The translations under genes were made by a program, and so were the position numbers. Positions 7,589 through 15,167 of a stretch of DNA of 19,960 bases are shown here, piece by piece. The notes beneath the pieces are model-generated. The model was not told the origin of the DNA and did not search any database. It saw only the letters and a program-made list of their open reading frames with translations. This stretch comes from Candidatus Fermentithermobacillaceae bacterium UBA3951 (lineage in GTDB: Bacteria > Bacillota > Sulfobacillia > Fermentithermobacillales > Fermentithermobacillaceae), in NCBI GenBank assembly GCA_002385465.1, contig DGDN01000084.1:1-19960 (forward strand), read 5' to 3'. How positions within the stretch are numbered: the stretch's first letter is position 1; each line of letters begins with the position of its first letter.

Positions 7589-7740
7589 ATTTAAACAATA
7601 GAGATTCTACGTACAAGACTCAGCTCCTGCCCCACGCAGGAAGTTTCGGTATACGCAACAAATGACCCCTTTCTGGAGGGTAATTCCAACACCCCGTCGT
7701 ATTAGTTAGGAGACCGAAAGACCGGGAGGTGTATGCGTTC
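7589..7740. promoter_or_regulatory. Divergent intergenic region between XPB and tldD
   Basis: This is about 150 bases with no gene, between two transcription units that point away from each other, so both promoters should lie here. On the minus strand, TTGTAC (7612-7607) lies upstream of an AT-rich TTTAAAT segment (about 7595-7589). On the plus strand I see no convincing -35/-10 pair. A short inverted repeat CCTGC-CCCAC-GCAGG (7626-7640) could be an operator, but it is short enough to be chance. TTAGGAGA (7706-7713) is too far from tldD to be its ribosome site. Confidence 0.35.
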
Positions 7741-9192
7741 TTGAGAGACCTTACGGCTCAGGCGCTGGATGTTGCAAAGAAGCTTGGGGCGTCTTACGCC
7801 GACATCCGCGTCGTCGACAAAAAGCAAGAGTCAGTGCGGACCAGAAACGGCAACGTTGAGTCCCTCGGGTCGTCCAGGAGCAGAGGTTTTGGCGTCAGGG
7901 TCCTCTATGACGGTGCTTGGGGTTTTTCGTCAAGCGCCCGCGTGACGGAAGAAGAAGTGCGTCGTGTGGCCGAAGAAGCGGTGTCGATAGCCAAGGCGTC
8001 GGCTACCGTGAAGCGTGAGAAAGACGTAGTTTTGGCGCCGGCCAAACCGGTTACGGCGAAATGGGAGTCCAAGTGCGAGATTGACCCCTTCTCGGTTAAG
8101 GTGGAGGATAAGATCGCCCTCCTTATGGAAGCCGACCGCCTCATGAGGCAGAACAAGGGGGTAAGGGTTGCTTCGGGCAACATCATGGCCCTCCGGGAAG
8201 AGAAGATTTTCGCGTCAACTGAAGGAAGCTACATTGAGCAGGTAAAGACTGAGACTGGAGCAGGGATTGAGGCAACGGCTGCCGACAAGGGAGAACTCCA
8301 GAGACGGTCTTATCCAAACTCGGCAGGCGGGGATTTTGCCTCCAAGGGATGGGAATTTGTCGAGTCCATGAACATCCTCGACCACGCCGAACGGGTCGGC
8401 AACGAAGCCGTACAGCTCCTTACTGCAAAGCAGTGCCCGGACGTCGTGACTGACCTCATCCTAGATAGTTCCCAGCTCACCCTGCAGATACACGAGTCCT
8501 GCGGCCATCCCATCGAGCTGGACCGCGTCTTGGGTCAAGAAGCCAGTTACGCAGGGACCAGCTTCTTGACTCCCGAGAAAAAGGGGACGTTCCAGTACGG
8601 TTCGCCCAACGTGAACATCGTGGCTGATGCCACCATCGATGGGGGACTGGGCTCGTTCGGCTTCGATGACGAAGGTGTGCCGGCCCAGCGGACCACAATA
8701 GTCGACAAAGGCATTTTCATGAATTACCTGTCGTCGCGGGACACTGCCGCGGAGCTCGGCGAGACCTCTTCGGGAGCCGCCCGGGCCGACAGCTGGAGCC
8801 GCATCCCCATAGTCCGGATGACCAACATCAACCTAGAGCCCGGAGACTGGACACTCGATGAGATCATCAAGGACACCAAAGAAGGCATCCTTATGGAGAC
8901 CAACAAGTCCTGGTCTATTGACGACAAGAGACTGAACTTCCAGTTCGGCGTCGAGATGGCCTACGAGATAAAGGACGGTTCCATAGGTGAGATGATCAAG
9001 AACGCGAACTACACGGGCATCACGTACGAGTTCTGGAGGTCGTGCGATGCCGTCGCCAACAAGGACGAGTGGCGCCTCTGGGGTGTCCCCAACTGCGGTA
9101 AAGGCGAACCAGGGCAAGTCGCCCACGTAGGCCACGGTTCAGCCCCGTCCAGGTTCAGGGGCGTGAAGGTAGGTGTCGGCAAGTGGCAGTGA
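7741..9192 (+). CDS. tldD: TldD metalloprotease subunit
   Basis: TldD is the zinc-protease subunit of the TldD/TldE (PmbA) complex. In E. coli the complex matures microcin B17 and degrades CcdA by cutting unfolded peptides threaded into its cavity. The product is 483 aa. The HExxxH zinc motif is HESCGH (residues 251-256). The likely third ligand is the Cys in PNCGKGEPGQVAHVGHG (about 452), matching the HExxxH-plus-Cys arrangement of the family. The start TTG 7741 is favoured because GGGAGGTG (7724-7731) sits nine bases upstream. GTG 7729 lies inside that ribosome site and would add only four residues. The stop overlaps the tldE start by ten bases, so the two subunits are coupled. No precursor-peptide gene of a microcin type is seen nearby. 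Confidence 0.95.
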   Translation: MRDLTAQALDVAKKLGASYADIRVVDKKQESVRTRNGNVESLGSSRSRGFGVRVLYDGAWGFSSSARVTEEEVRRVAEEAVSIAKASATVKREKDVVLAPAKPVTAKWESKCEIDPFSVKVEDKIALLMEADRLMRQNKGVRVASGNIMALREEKIFASTEGSYIEQVKTETGAGIEATAADKGELQRRSYPNSAGGDFASKGWEFVESMNILDHAERVGNEAVQLLTAKQCPDVVTDLILDSSQLTLQIHESCGHPIELDRVLGQEASYAGTSFLTPEKKGTFQYGSPNVNIVADATIDGGLGSFGFDDEGVPAQRTTIVDKGIFMNYLSSRDTAAELGETSSGAARADSWSRIPIVRMTNINLEPGDWTLDEIIKDTKEGILMETNKSWSIDDKRLNFQFGVEMAYEIKDGSIGEMIKNANYTGITYEFWRSCDAVANKDEWRLWGVPNCGKGEPGQVAHVGHGSAPSRFRGVKVGVGKWQ

Positions 9193-10517
9193 AGGGCCTA
9201 CTCGGCAAAGATGAAGCGCTCCGCATTGCGAGCCGGGTGATAGAAGCTTCTCCCGGAGATATGACGGAAGTCTTTGTGAGCGGCGGAGTATCGCGCCTTA
9301 CCAGGTTCTCAGACAACTACATCCACCAAAATGTGTCCGATTCGGGCCACAGCTTAAGGGTTAGAGTCATCTTCGGGAAGAAGATAGGCATGGCTTCGAC
9401 CAATTCCCTGGATGATGATGCAGTGAAAGAAGCCATCGAGACCGCTGCCAGGGTGGCCGAACTGCAGAAACCCAATGAGGACTTCGAGGGTATTCCTGGG
9501 CCCGAACCGATACCTCAGGTGAACACCTTTTTCGACTCTACCTTTGGGTTCTCTCCCTTGGACAGGGCGAAGGGAGTCAAGGTCATAACCGAAGCCGCGA
9601 AAGCGAAGGGTTTCAGGGCCGCCGGCGCTTTCCAGACGGGTGCTTCAGAGCTCTGCATCGCCAATTCCCTCGGAGTTAGGGCCTACAACCGCTCGACTTC
9701 GGCCCACCTGCGCACGGTAGCTATGTCGGATACCGGGTCAGGATATGCCGATGCGCTGGCGACGGACGTGAGGGAGATCGACCCTGCCCTGGTGGCCCAG
9801 ACGGCCGTCATGAAGTGCGAGTCTGCGCAGAACCCCGAGGTTGTGCCACCGGGTGAGTACGAGGTGATTCTCGAGCCCAGGGCCGTTGCCGACATGCTCT
9901 CCTATCTGGTCCGGGGAGGCTTCTCGGCATCTGCCGTAAGTGAGGGCCGGAGTTTCCTTGCCGGAAAACTCGGTGAGAAGCTTTTCGCCGAGCTTTTCAG
10001 CCTTTGGGATGACGGACTCGATCCGAGGGGTTTCCCAATGCCTTTTGACCTCGAGGGCGTGCCGAAACAGAAGGTCGTTATGGTCGAAAAGGGCGTTGTG
10101 AAGGATCTCCTGTATGATTACAAGACTGCGAAGAAGGAAGGCAAGAAGTCGACCGGGCACGGAGGGTTCGGCCGTTGGGGCGCTATGGCGGCCAACTTGT
10201 TCATGGCTCCGGGTGATTCAACGGTTGAGGAAATGATTAAGAACACCAAGCGGGGCATCTTGATCACCAGGTTCCACTACACCAACATGGCCCACCCCAT
10301 GAAGGTGCTTGTAACGGGTATGACCCGCGACGGGACATTCCTGGTGGAAGACGGCAAGGTGACCAAACCGGTGAAGAACCTCCGGTTCACCGAGAGTGCG
10401 CTCCGGGTGTTCGGCACAATGGATATGGTCGGCAAGGAGCTTCACAGGGCAGGACGCAGCGTCGTCCCTGCCATCCATGTGCCTGCGTTCAACTTTACGG
10501 GAGTCACCGAGTTCTAA
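9183..10517 (+). CDS. tldE: TldE/PmbA subunit of the TldD/E protease
   Basis: The product is 444 aa and belongs to the same U62/PmbA family as TldD but has no HExxxH, as expected for TldE, the non-catalytic partner. Family-type stretches include VSGGVSRLTRFSDNYIHQNV near the N-terminus, PGEYEVILEPRAVADMLSY in the middle, and STGHGGFGRWGAMAANLFM and KRGILITRFHYTNMAHPM toward the end. The start GTG 9183 has AGGTAGGTG (about 9167-9175) upstream. GTG 9189 is also in frame, but its spacing is poorer. The gene overlaps tldD by ten bases and is followed by a likely terminator, so tldD-tldE looks like a self-contained two-gene operon. Confidence 0.93.
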   Translation: MAVKGLLGKDEALRIASRVIEASPGDMTEVFVSGGVSRLTRFSDNYIHQNVSDSGHSLRVRVIFGKKIGMASTNSLDDDAVKEAIETAARVAELQKPNEDFEGIPGPEPIPQVNTFFDSTFGFSPLDRAKGVKVITEAAKAKGFRAAGAFQTGASELCIANSLGVRAYNRSTSAHLRTVAMSDTGSGYADALATDVREIDPALVAQTAVMKCESAQNPEVVPPGEYEVILEPRAVADMLSYLVRGGFSASAVSEGRSFLAGKLGEKLFAELFSLWDDGLDPRGFPMPFDLEGVPKQKVVMVEKGVVKDLLYDYKTAKKEGKKSTGHGGFGRWGAMAANLFMAPGDSTVEEMIKNTKRGILITRFHYTNMAHPMKVLVTGMTRDGTFLVEDGKVTKPVKNLRFTESALRVFGTMDMVGKELHRAGRSVVPAIHVPAFNFTGVTEF

Positions 10518-10560
10518 GCATGCCCGGACCTTCCTGAAAAGAGTCTGTGAAAACGCCTGT

Positions 10561-10606
10561 GAGAGATCCGGCGGGAGGTCCCGTAGACCCCCTTGCCGGG
10601 TCTCTT
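10561..10606 (+). terminator. Probable rho-independent terminator after tldE
   Basis: GAGAGATCCGGC (10561-10572) pairs with GCCGGGTCTCTT (10595-10606) over 12 positions, two of them G-U, around a 22-base loop. A moderately T-rich stretch CTTCTTGTGTCTT follows. It lies 43 bases past the tldE stop and before the likely pcrA promoter. The U tract is imperfect, so termination efficiency is uncertain. Confidence 0.6.
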
Positions 10607-10691
10607 CTTGTGTCTTCCCGCAGGGAGTTCTCTGCTCACTCGGATGACTATCCGCCGGTGGCTTTCATTTCCTCTCTATCTCGTGGCTCCA

Positions 10692-10718
10692 CCGACCGGG
10701 CAGGTTTTGGCCGGTCGG
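10692..10718. repeat. Perfect 8-bp inverted repeat upstream of pcrA
   Basis: CCGACCGG (10692-10699) and CCGGTCGG (10711-10718) are exact reverse complements separated by 11 bases. No T run follows on either strand, so it is not a classical terminator. It sits about 50 bases ahead of the likely pcrA -10 box and could be a binding site or a 5' transcript structure. Function unknown. Confidence 0.5.
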
Positions 10719-10743
10719 ACGGATAAAGTAACGGTTTGATACG

Positions 10744-10774
10744 TTGGTAAGGGCCGCCACCAATCCGTTATACT
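10744..10774 (+). promoter_or_regulatory. Possible promoter for pcrA operon
   Basis: TATACT (10769-10774) is a good -10 match. The best -35 candidate is TTGGTA (10744-10749), at a long 19-base spacing. The start of transcription would fall near 10781, on the palindrome GTTCGAAC (10781-10788), and about 33 bases before the pcrA ATG. The remaining sequence of the 10518-10813 gap shows no gene. Confidence 0.4.
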
Positions 10775-10813
10775 GGTTCTGTTCGAACGAAAATCCAAGC
10801 CCGGCGGTGTATC

Positions 10814-12739
10814 ATGCCTGAAAACGACGTTCTCCAAGGACTAAATCCAAAGCAGGTTGAAGCGGTCAGATATATGGGAGGGCCTCTCCTTATTTTGGCG
10901 GGGGCCGGCTCGGGAAAGACTACAGTGCTCACCCGGCGTGTGGCCTATCTTATATCGCAAGGGGTTCCCCCCGGTTCCATCCTGGCCATTACTTTCACGA
11001 ACAAGGCGGCCAAAGAGCTCAAGACACGCATTGAGGCTTTCCTGGGCGAGAGGGCAAGCGGTGTGTGGGCCATGACTTTTCACTCGGCATGTGCCCGCAT
11101 CTTGAGGGCCGAGCTTCCCGGCCTCGGGCGCTCAGGCAGGTTTACCATCATGGACTCCGACGACCAGGTAAAGCTCATGCGTAAAGTGCTAAAAGAGCTG
11201 GACCTAAGCGATAAGCAATACCCCCCCTCGGGGGTGCTCAAAGCGATTTCCAGGGCCAAGGACAACTTGATGGGCCCTCGGGAATATGCCAAGAGGGCAG
11301 TTACCTTTTACGAGACCAAGGTTCACCAGGCCTATGAGCTTTACCAGAGGAAGCTCCGGGAACTGGACGGCATGGACTTCGACGACCTCATCATGGAGAC
11401 CGTCATGATGTTCCGGAGCAATCCTCAAGTACTCGCCAAGTACCAGAGGAAGTTTGCCCATATCCTCGTGGACGAGTACCAGGACACCAACAGGGCTCAA
11501 TACGAGCTCACCAAGCTCCTGGCCGCGGCCCACCGGAACATAGCTGTTGTAGGAGACGATGACCAGAGCATCTACACGTTCCGAGGAGCGGACATCAGCA
11601 ACATACTGGAGTTCGAGGACGACTACCCGGAATGCCGGGTGGTGAAGCTCGAGCAGAATTACCGGTCAACTCAAGTCATCTTGGATGGGGCTTTTCACGT
11701 CGTGTCGAACAACATCCGGAGGAAGGACAAGCGCCTGTGGACCGTCCAAGAGGGCGGGGCCCCCATCACCCTGTATGCAGCCCAGAGCGGCGAAGACGAA
11801 GCGCGGTTTGTGGCGGGTGAGATTGACAACCTGGCCTCCCAGGTGCCCTTGAGCTCCATAGCCATACTGTACCGTACAAACGCCCAGTCAAGGATCTATG
11901 AGGATGCTCTCAGGAACAGGGGCATCCCTTACTCTGTCCTCTCCGGGCGGAGGTTTTACGACCGTAAACACATTAAAGACGCCGCCTGTTACCTGAGGCT
12001 GGTCGTAAATCCAAGGGACGTAGTCGCCTTTGAGCGGATTGTGAACGAGCCGGCGAGAGGCCTGGGGCCCGCCGCGGTGAGGAAAATCGTAGGCCACGCG
12101 GCGGTATCGGGCATAGACCTGGTGCAGGCTCTTTCTTCGGCCAAAGACATTAAGGGGCTTACTGGGCCCCAGAAAAGGGAGGCGGAGAAGCTCGGGAATA
12201 CCATCTCGGGCATTGCGCTGAAGGCTTTGGAGCAACCGGCCCACATAATGCTCAAAGACGTATTGGAGATGACCGGGTACCTACCCTACTTGGAGGCCCA
12301 GGGTACTACGGAGCTGGAGAGGATCGACGATCTCCGGGAGCTCATTGTCTCTGCGAGAGTCTTTGCAGAGGCAGGCGGAACTACCCAGGAATTTGTCGAG
12401 CTGCTCGCCCTGGTATCCGACCAGGACACCTACGACGAAACCAAAGATGCATGCGTCATGGGGACCCTTCATTCGGCCAAGGGGCTGGAGTTTGATGTCG
12501 TCTTCCTGGTAGGGATGGAAGAGGGGCTCCTGCCTCATATCCGGTCCATGGATGACGAGTACCAGCTCGAGGAGGAGCGCCGCCTCTTGTACGTCGGCAT
12601 GACACGGGCTAAGCGTCTCCTTTACCTGACTTTCTCGTGGTCGAGGGAGATGAGCATGGGTCTTGGAAGGTCCACGGTTTCCAGGTTCATCTCTGAAATA
12701 CCCAGGGAACTCCTTGATGTGAAAACCTGGGAAGACTAG
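10814..12739 (+). CDS. pcrA: ATP-dependent DNA helicase PcrA/UvrD, short C-terminus
   Basis: This is a superfamily 1A 3'-5' helicase acting in nucleotide excision repair, removal of recombinase filaments, and replication-transcription conflicts. The product is 641 aa. Motifs in order: Q motif GLNPKQVEAV (residues 9-18), Walker A AGAGSGKT (29-36), TFTNKAA (60-66), DEYQDT (220-225), GDDDQSIYTFRGA (247-259), QNYRST (281-286), HSAKGLEFD, and a final LLYVGMTRAK. The family is usually about 720-740 aa. Here the protein stops soon after SRFISEIPRELLD and lacks the linker and Tudor-like domain that binds RNA polymerase in Bacillus PcrA. The start ATG 10814 has GGCGGTG seven bases or so upstream. ligA starts 38 bases after the stop, as in many Bacillota pcrA-ligA operons. 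Confidence 0.95.
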   Translation: MPENDVLQGLNPKQVEAVRYMGGPLLILAGAGSGKTTVLTRRVAYLISQGVPPGSILAITFTNKAAKELKTRIEAFLGERASGVWAMTFHSACARILRAELPGLGRSGRFTIMDSDDQVKLMRKVLKELDLSDKQYPPSGVLKAISRAKDNLMGPREYAKRAVTFYETKVHQAYELYQRKLRELDGMDFDDLIMETVMMFRSNPQVLAKYQRKFAHILVDEYQDTNRAQYELTKLLAAAHRNIAVVGDDDQSIYTFRGADISNILEFEDDYPECRVVKLEQNYRSTQVILDGAFHVVSNNIRRKDKRLWTVQEGGAPITLYAAQSGEDEARFVAGEIDNLASQVPLSSIAILYRTNAQSRIYEDALRNRGIPYSVLSGRRFYDRKHIKDAACYLRLVVNPRDVVAFERIVNEPARGLGPAAVRKIVGHAAVSGIDLVQALSSAKDIKGLTGPQKREAEKLGNTISGIALKALEQPAHIMLKDVLEMTGYLPYLEAQGTTELERIDDLRELIVSARVFAEAGGTTQEFVELLALVSDQDTYDETKDACVMGTLHSAKGLEFDVVFLVGMEEGLLPHIRSMDDEYQLEEERRLLYVGMTRAKRLLYLTFSWSREMSMGLGRSTVSRFISEIPRELLDVKTWED

Positions 12740-12777
12740 AGGTAAAGCCGCCTATAGCGGGAAAGAGGGTGGCCATC

Positions 12778-14868
12778 GTGAGTGTCCTTAGTGAGAAAGA
12801 AGCCGTCGAGCGCGTGAGGCGGCTCCGGAGTGAGATCAGGGAACACCAGTACCGGTATTACGTGCTCGATGCCCCTACGATATCAGACAGCGAGTACGAC
12901 AAGCTCTATCGGGAACTTGAGGACTTGGAGCGCCGGTTTCCTTCCCTGGTTACACCCGACTCTCCCACGCAAAGGGTTGGAGGCGAGGTATCGCCGGCCT
13001 TCAGGTCCGTACCCCACAGGAACCCCGTGCTCAGCCTCTCAAATGCTTTCACCGAAGGCGAGGTAGCGGCTTTTGTAAGGCGAGTCGCGGACCTCGCCGG
13101 CGAGAAGGGGCCGCTTACTTACATCCTCGAGCCCAAAATCGATGGGCTGTCCATCGTGCTTCGCTACGAAAAGGGGTTCTTCTCTCTAGGTCTAACCCGG
13201 GGAGACGGGCTTACCGGGGAGGATGTCACGAGAAACGTGAGGACGGTAAAATCGGTGCCCTTGCGGCTCCGCGAACTGCCCGAGGGGACCGTTCCCGAAT
13301 TCCTCGAGGTGCGCGGCGAGGTTTACCTGGCCAAAGACGACTTCGTGCGCCTAAACGAAGAAAGACAAAGAGAGGGGCTCCCGACGTTTGCCAATCCGCG
13401 GAACGCGGCTGCAGGGTCGCTTCGCCAGTTGGACCCCCGCGTCACTGCGAGACGGCCCCTCAGGGCTTTGTTCTATGAGGTCCGCGAGATAGTGATGCCC
13501 GGGACCTCCCAGGCCGGTCTTTTTCCTTACCCGGGCGAACTTGCGGGCTTGGAAGCGGCAACGGAAACAGGAGCACTGGAGCTCCTTAGAGCCCTGGGGT
13601 TTCCGGTGCCCGCTTATACAACGGCTACAACCCTCGATGAGCTGGTCGCTGCAATAACCCGCTGGGGAGAACTGAGGCGGACCTTGCCTTACGACACAGA
13701 CGGAATCGTCATCAAGCTGGATGACCGGGAACTGGCCCGCAGGCTTGGCTCAACCGGGCATTCACCGAGGGCAAGCCTTGCATACAAGTTTCCCCCGGAA
13801 CAGGTAGAGACTAAGGTCTTGGATATTATCCTCCAGGTAGGAAGGACCGGTGTACTTACTCCGACGGCCATCCTGGAACCGGTAAGGGTATCGGGTTCGA
13901 CGGTTTCCAGGGCAACGCTGCACAACGAAGACATCATCCGCGAGAAAGACGTGAGGATTGGAGACACGGTCGTACTGCACAAGGCAGGGGACGTTATTCC
14001 CGAGGTTGTCTCGGTGATCAAAGAGAAGCGTACCGGCGACGAGCGCGAGTTCCACTGGCCCGACAAGTGCCCTGTTTGTGGGGGTGAAGTGGTGAGGTTC
14101 CCCGGCGAGGCCGCCTATAGGTGCACCGGCATGTCATGTCCCGCTCAGCTCAGAGAGAAGCTTATCCACTTTGCTTCCAGGGACGCCATGGACATCCGCG
14201 GTTTGGGTCCCGCCGTGATCGACGCGCTTGTAGATTCGGGGCTCGTGAAAGACGCCGGAGATATATACGCATTGACCGCTCAGGACATCCGCACACTCCC
14301 GCGTCAGGGGGAAAGATCGGCTGAGAAACTGATAGACGCCATTCAGGAGTCCCGGGAGCGACCGCTGGCAAGGCTCATCTTCGCGCTGGGGATAAGACAC
14401 GTTGGCCAGAGTGCTTCCTACAGCCTGGCAGAGCATTTCGGGAGCCTTGACGCACTCTTGGCCGCGACGCCCGAAGAGCTTACTCAGGTGCCGGATATAG
14501 GGCCGCTCACGGCGGACTCCATTGTGAGGAGCCGGAACCAGCCGTCCATGACAGAGCTAATCTCGAAGCTCAAGCGACTAGGGGTGAAAGCGGCGGTATC
14601 CGAGGATAAGCGCGAGAGGACCGGAGGTCCTTTCGAAGGCCAGACTCTGGTGATAACAGGCAGTCTGCCCGGAATGACGAGACAAGAGGCCGAGGAGAAG
14701 ATTAGAGAACTTGGGGGCAATATTTCTTCTTCCGTATCCAGGAAAACATCTCTCGTGATTGTGGGCGAGAACCCGGGTTCGAAACTGGACAAAGCCCGGG
14801 GGTTGGGCATTAGAATAATCCCTGCCCACGAATTTGTGGCTATGGTGACGCAGGGGAGGGGGTTCTAG
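12778..14868 (+). CDS. ligA: NAD-dependent DNA ligase LigA
   Basis: LigA seals nicks in replication and repair using NAD+. The product is 696 aa, a normal full length. Domain Ia opens with YRYYVLDAPTISDSEYD. The adenylation lysine is in EPKIDG (K120). An OB-fold region follows, then a Cys4 zinc finger (C431, C434, C449, C454). Helix-hairpin-helix repeats come next (DIRGLGPAVIDALVDSG and later), and a C-terminal BRCT domain begins at about GPFEGQTLVITGSLPGMTRQ. GTG 12778 is preferred because GAGGGTG (12765-12771) lies six bases upstream. GTG 12769 is in frame but overlaps that ribosome site. gatC begins three bases after the stop. Confidence 0.97.
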   Translation: MSVLSEKEAVERVRRLRSEIREHQYRYYVLDAPTISDSEYDKLYRELEDLERRFPSLVTPDSPTQRVGGEVSPAFRSVPHRNPVLSLSNAFTEGEVAAFVRRVADLAGEKGPLTYILEPKIDGLSIVLRYEKGFFSLGLTRGDGLTGEDVTRNVRTVKSVPLRLRELPEGTVPEFLEVRGEVYLAKDDFVRLNEERQREGLPTFANPRNAAAGSLRQLDPRVTARRPLRALFYEVREIVMPGTSQAGLFPYPGELAGLEAATETGALELLRALGFPVPAYTTATTLDELVAAITRWGELRRTLPYDTDGIVIKLDDRELARRLGSTGHSPRASLAYKFPPEQVETKVLDIILQVGRTGVLTPTAILEPVRVSGSTVSRATLHNEDIIREKDVRIGDTVVLHKAGDVIPEVVSVIKEKRTGDEREFHWPDKCPVCGGEVVRFPGEAAYRCTGMSCPAQLREKLIHFASRDAMDIRGLGPAVIDALVDSGLVKDAGDIYALTAQDIRTLPRQGERSAEKLIDAIQESRERPLARLIFALGIRHVGQSASYSLAEHFGSLDALLAATPEELTQVPDIGPLTADSIVRSRNQPSMTELISKLKRLGVKAAVSEDKRERTGGPFEGQTLVITGSLPGMTRQEAEEKIRELGGNISSSVSRKTSLVIVGENPGSKLDKARGLGIRIIPAHEFVAMVTQGRGF

Positions 14869-14871
14869 GAC

Positions 14872-15165
14872 ATGAAGATTGACGTAAGACGCGTGGCAGA
14901 CCTTTCAAAGCTGAGGCTCACGGAGGACGAACTTCTTACCATGGAAAAAGACCTGGAGATGATCCTTGCGCACATTGAGCGTCTGGCTGCCGTTCAAGTG
15001 GAAGGCGTCGAGCCCACTTTTGGTTCCAGAGAACCCGAGGGGCTGAGGCTGGAGCCCGATGACCCGAAGCCCGGGCTTTCCAGGGCAAGCCTATTGGAAC
15101 TGGGCCCTTCCACCCAAGAAGGGTACTATGTCGTACCCGCCCGGGAATCTGAGGGGAGGGAATAA
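14872..15165 (+). CDS. gatC: Asp-tRNA(Asn)/Glu-tRNA(Gln) amidotransferase subunit C
   Basis: GatC is the small structural subunit that wraps around and stabilises the GatA-GatB pair. The product is 97 aa, normal for the family. It opens MKIDVRRVADLSKLRLTEDE, the typical helical start, and ends with the conserved region LELGPSTQEGYYVVPARE, where the family has an (A)P...G.F.VP pattern. The start is ATG 14872, and GGGGAGGGGG (about 14852-14862) lies roughly ten bases upstream, within the end of ligA. gatA begins two bases after its stop, so the gatC-gatA-gatB order is that of a standard gatCAB operon. Confidence 0.93.
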   Translation: MKIDVRRVADLSKLRLTEDELLTMEKDLEMILAHIERLAAVQVEGVEPTFGSREPEGLRLEPDDPKPGLSRASLLELGPSTQEGYYVVPARESEGRE

Positions 15166-15167
15166 GG

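Noticed and set aside
7589..7740. A riboswitch or small RNA in the divergent XPB-tldD gap.
   Set aside because: Only a 5-bp stem (7626-7640) is visible, with no larger conserved fold or terminator that I can see.
10396..10647. An 83-codon plus-strand open frame reaching into the tldE-pcrA gap.
   Set aside because: It starts inside tldE in another frame, covers the terminator hairpin, has no ribosome site and shows no protein-like composition.
10775..10800. Possible LexA/SOS box upstream of pcrA (GGTTCTGTTCGAACGAAAAT).
   Set aside because: The Bacillota LexA site needs GAAC, a four-base spacer, then GTTC. Here the order is GTTC then GAAC with no spacer, so only the palindrome itself is reported.
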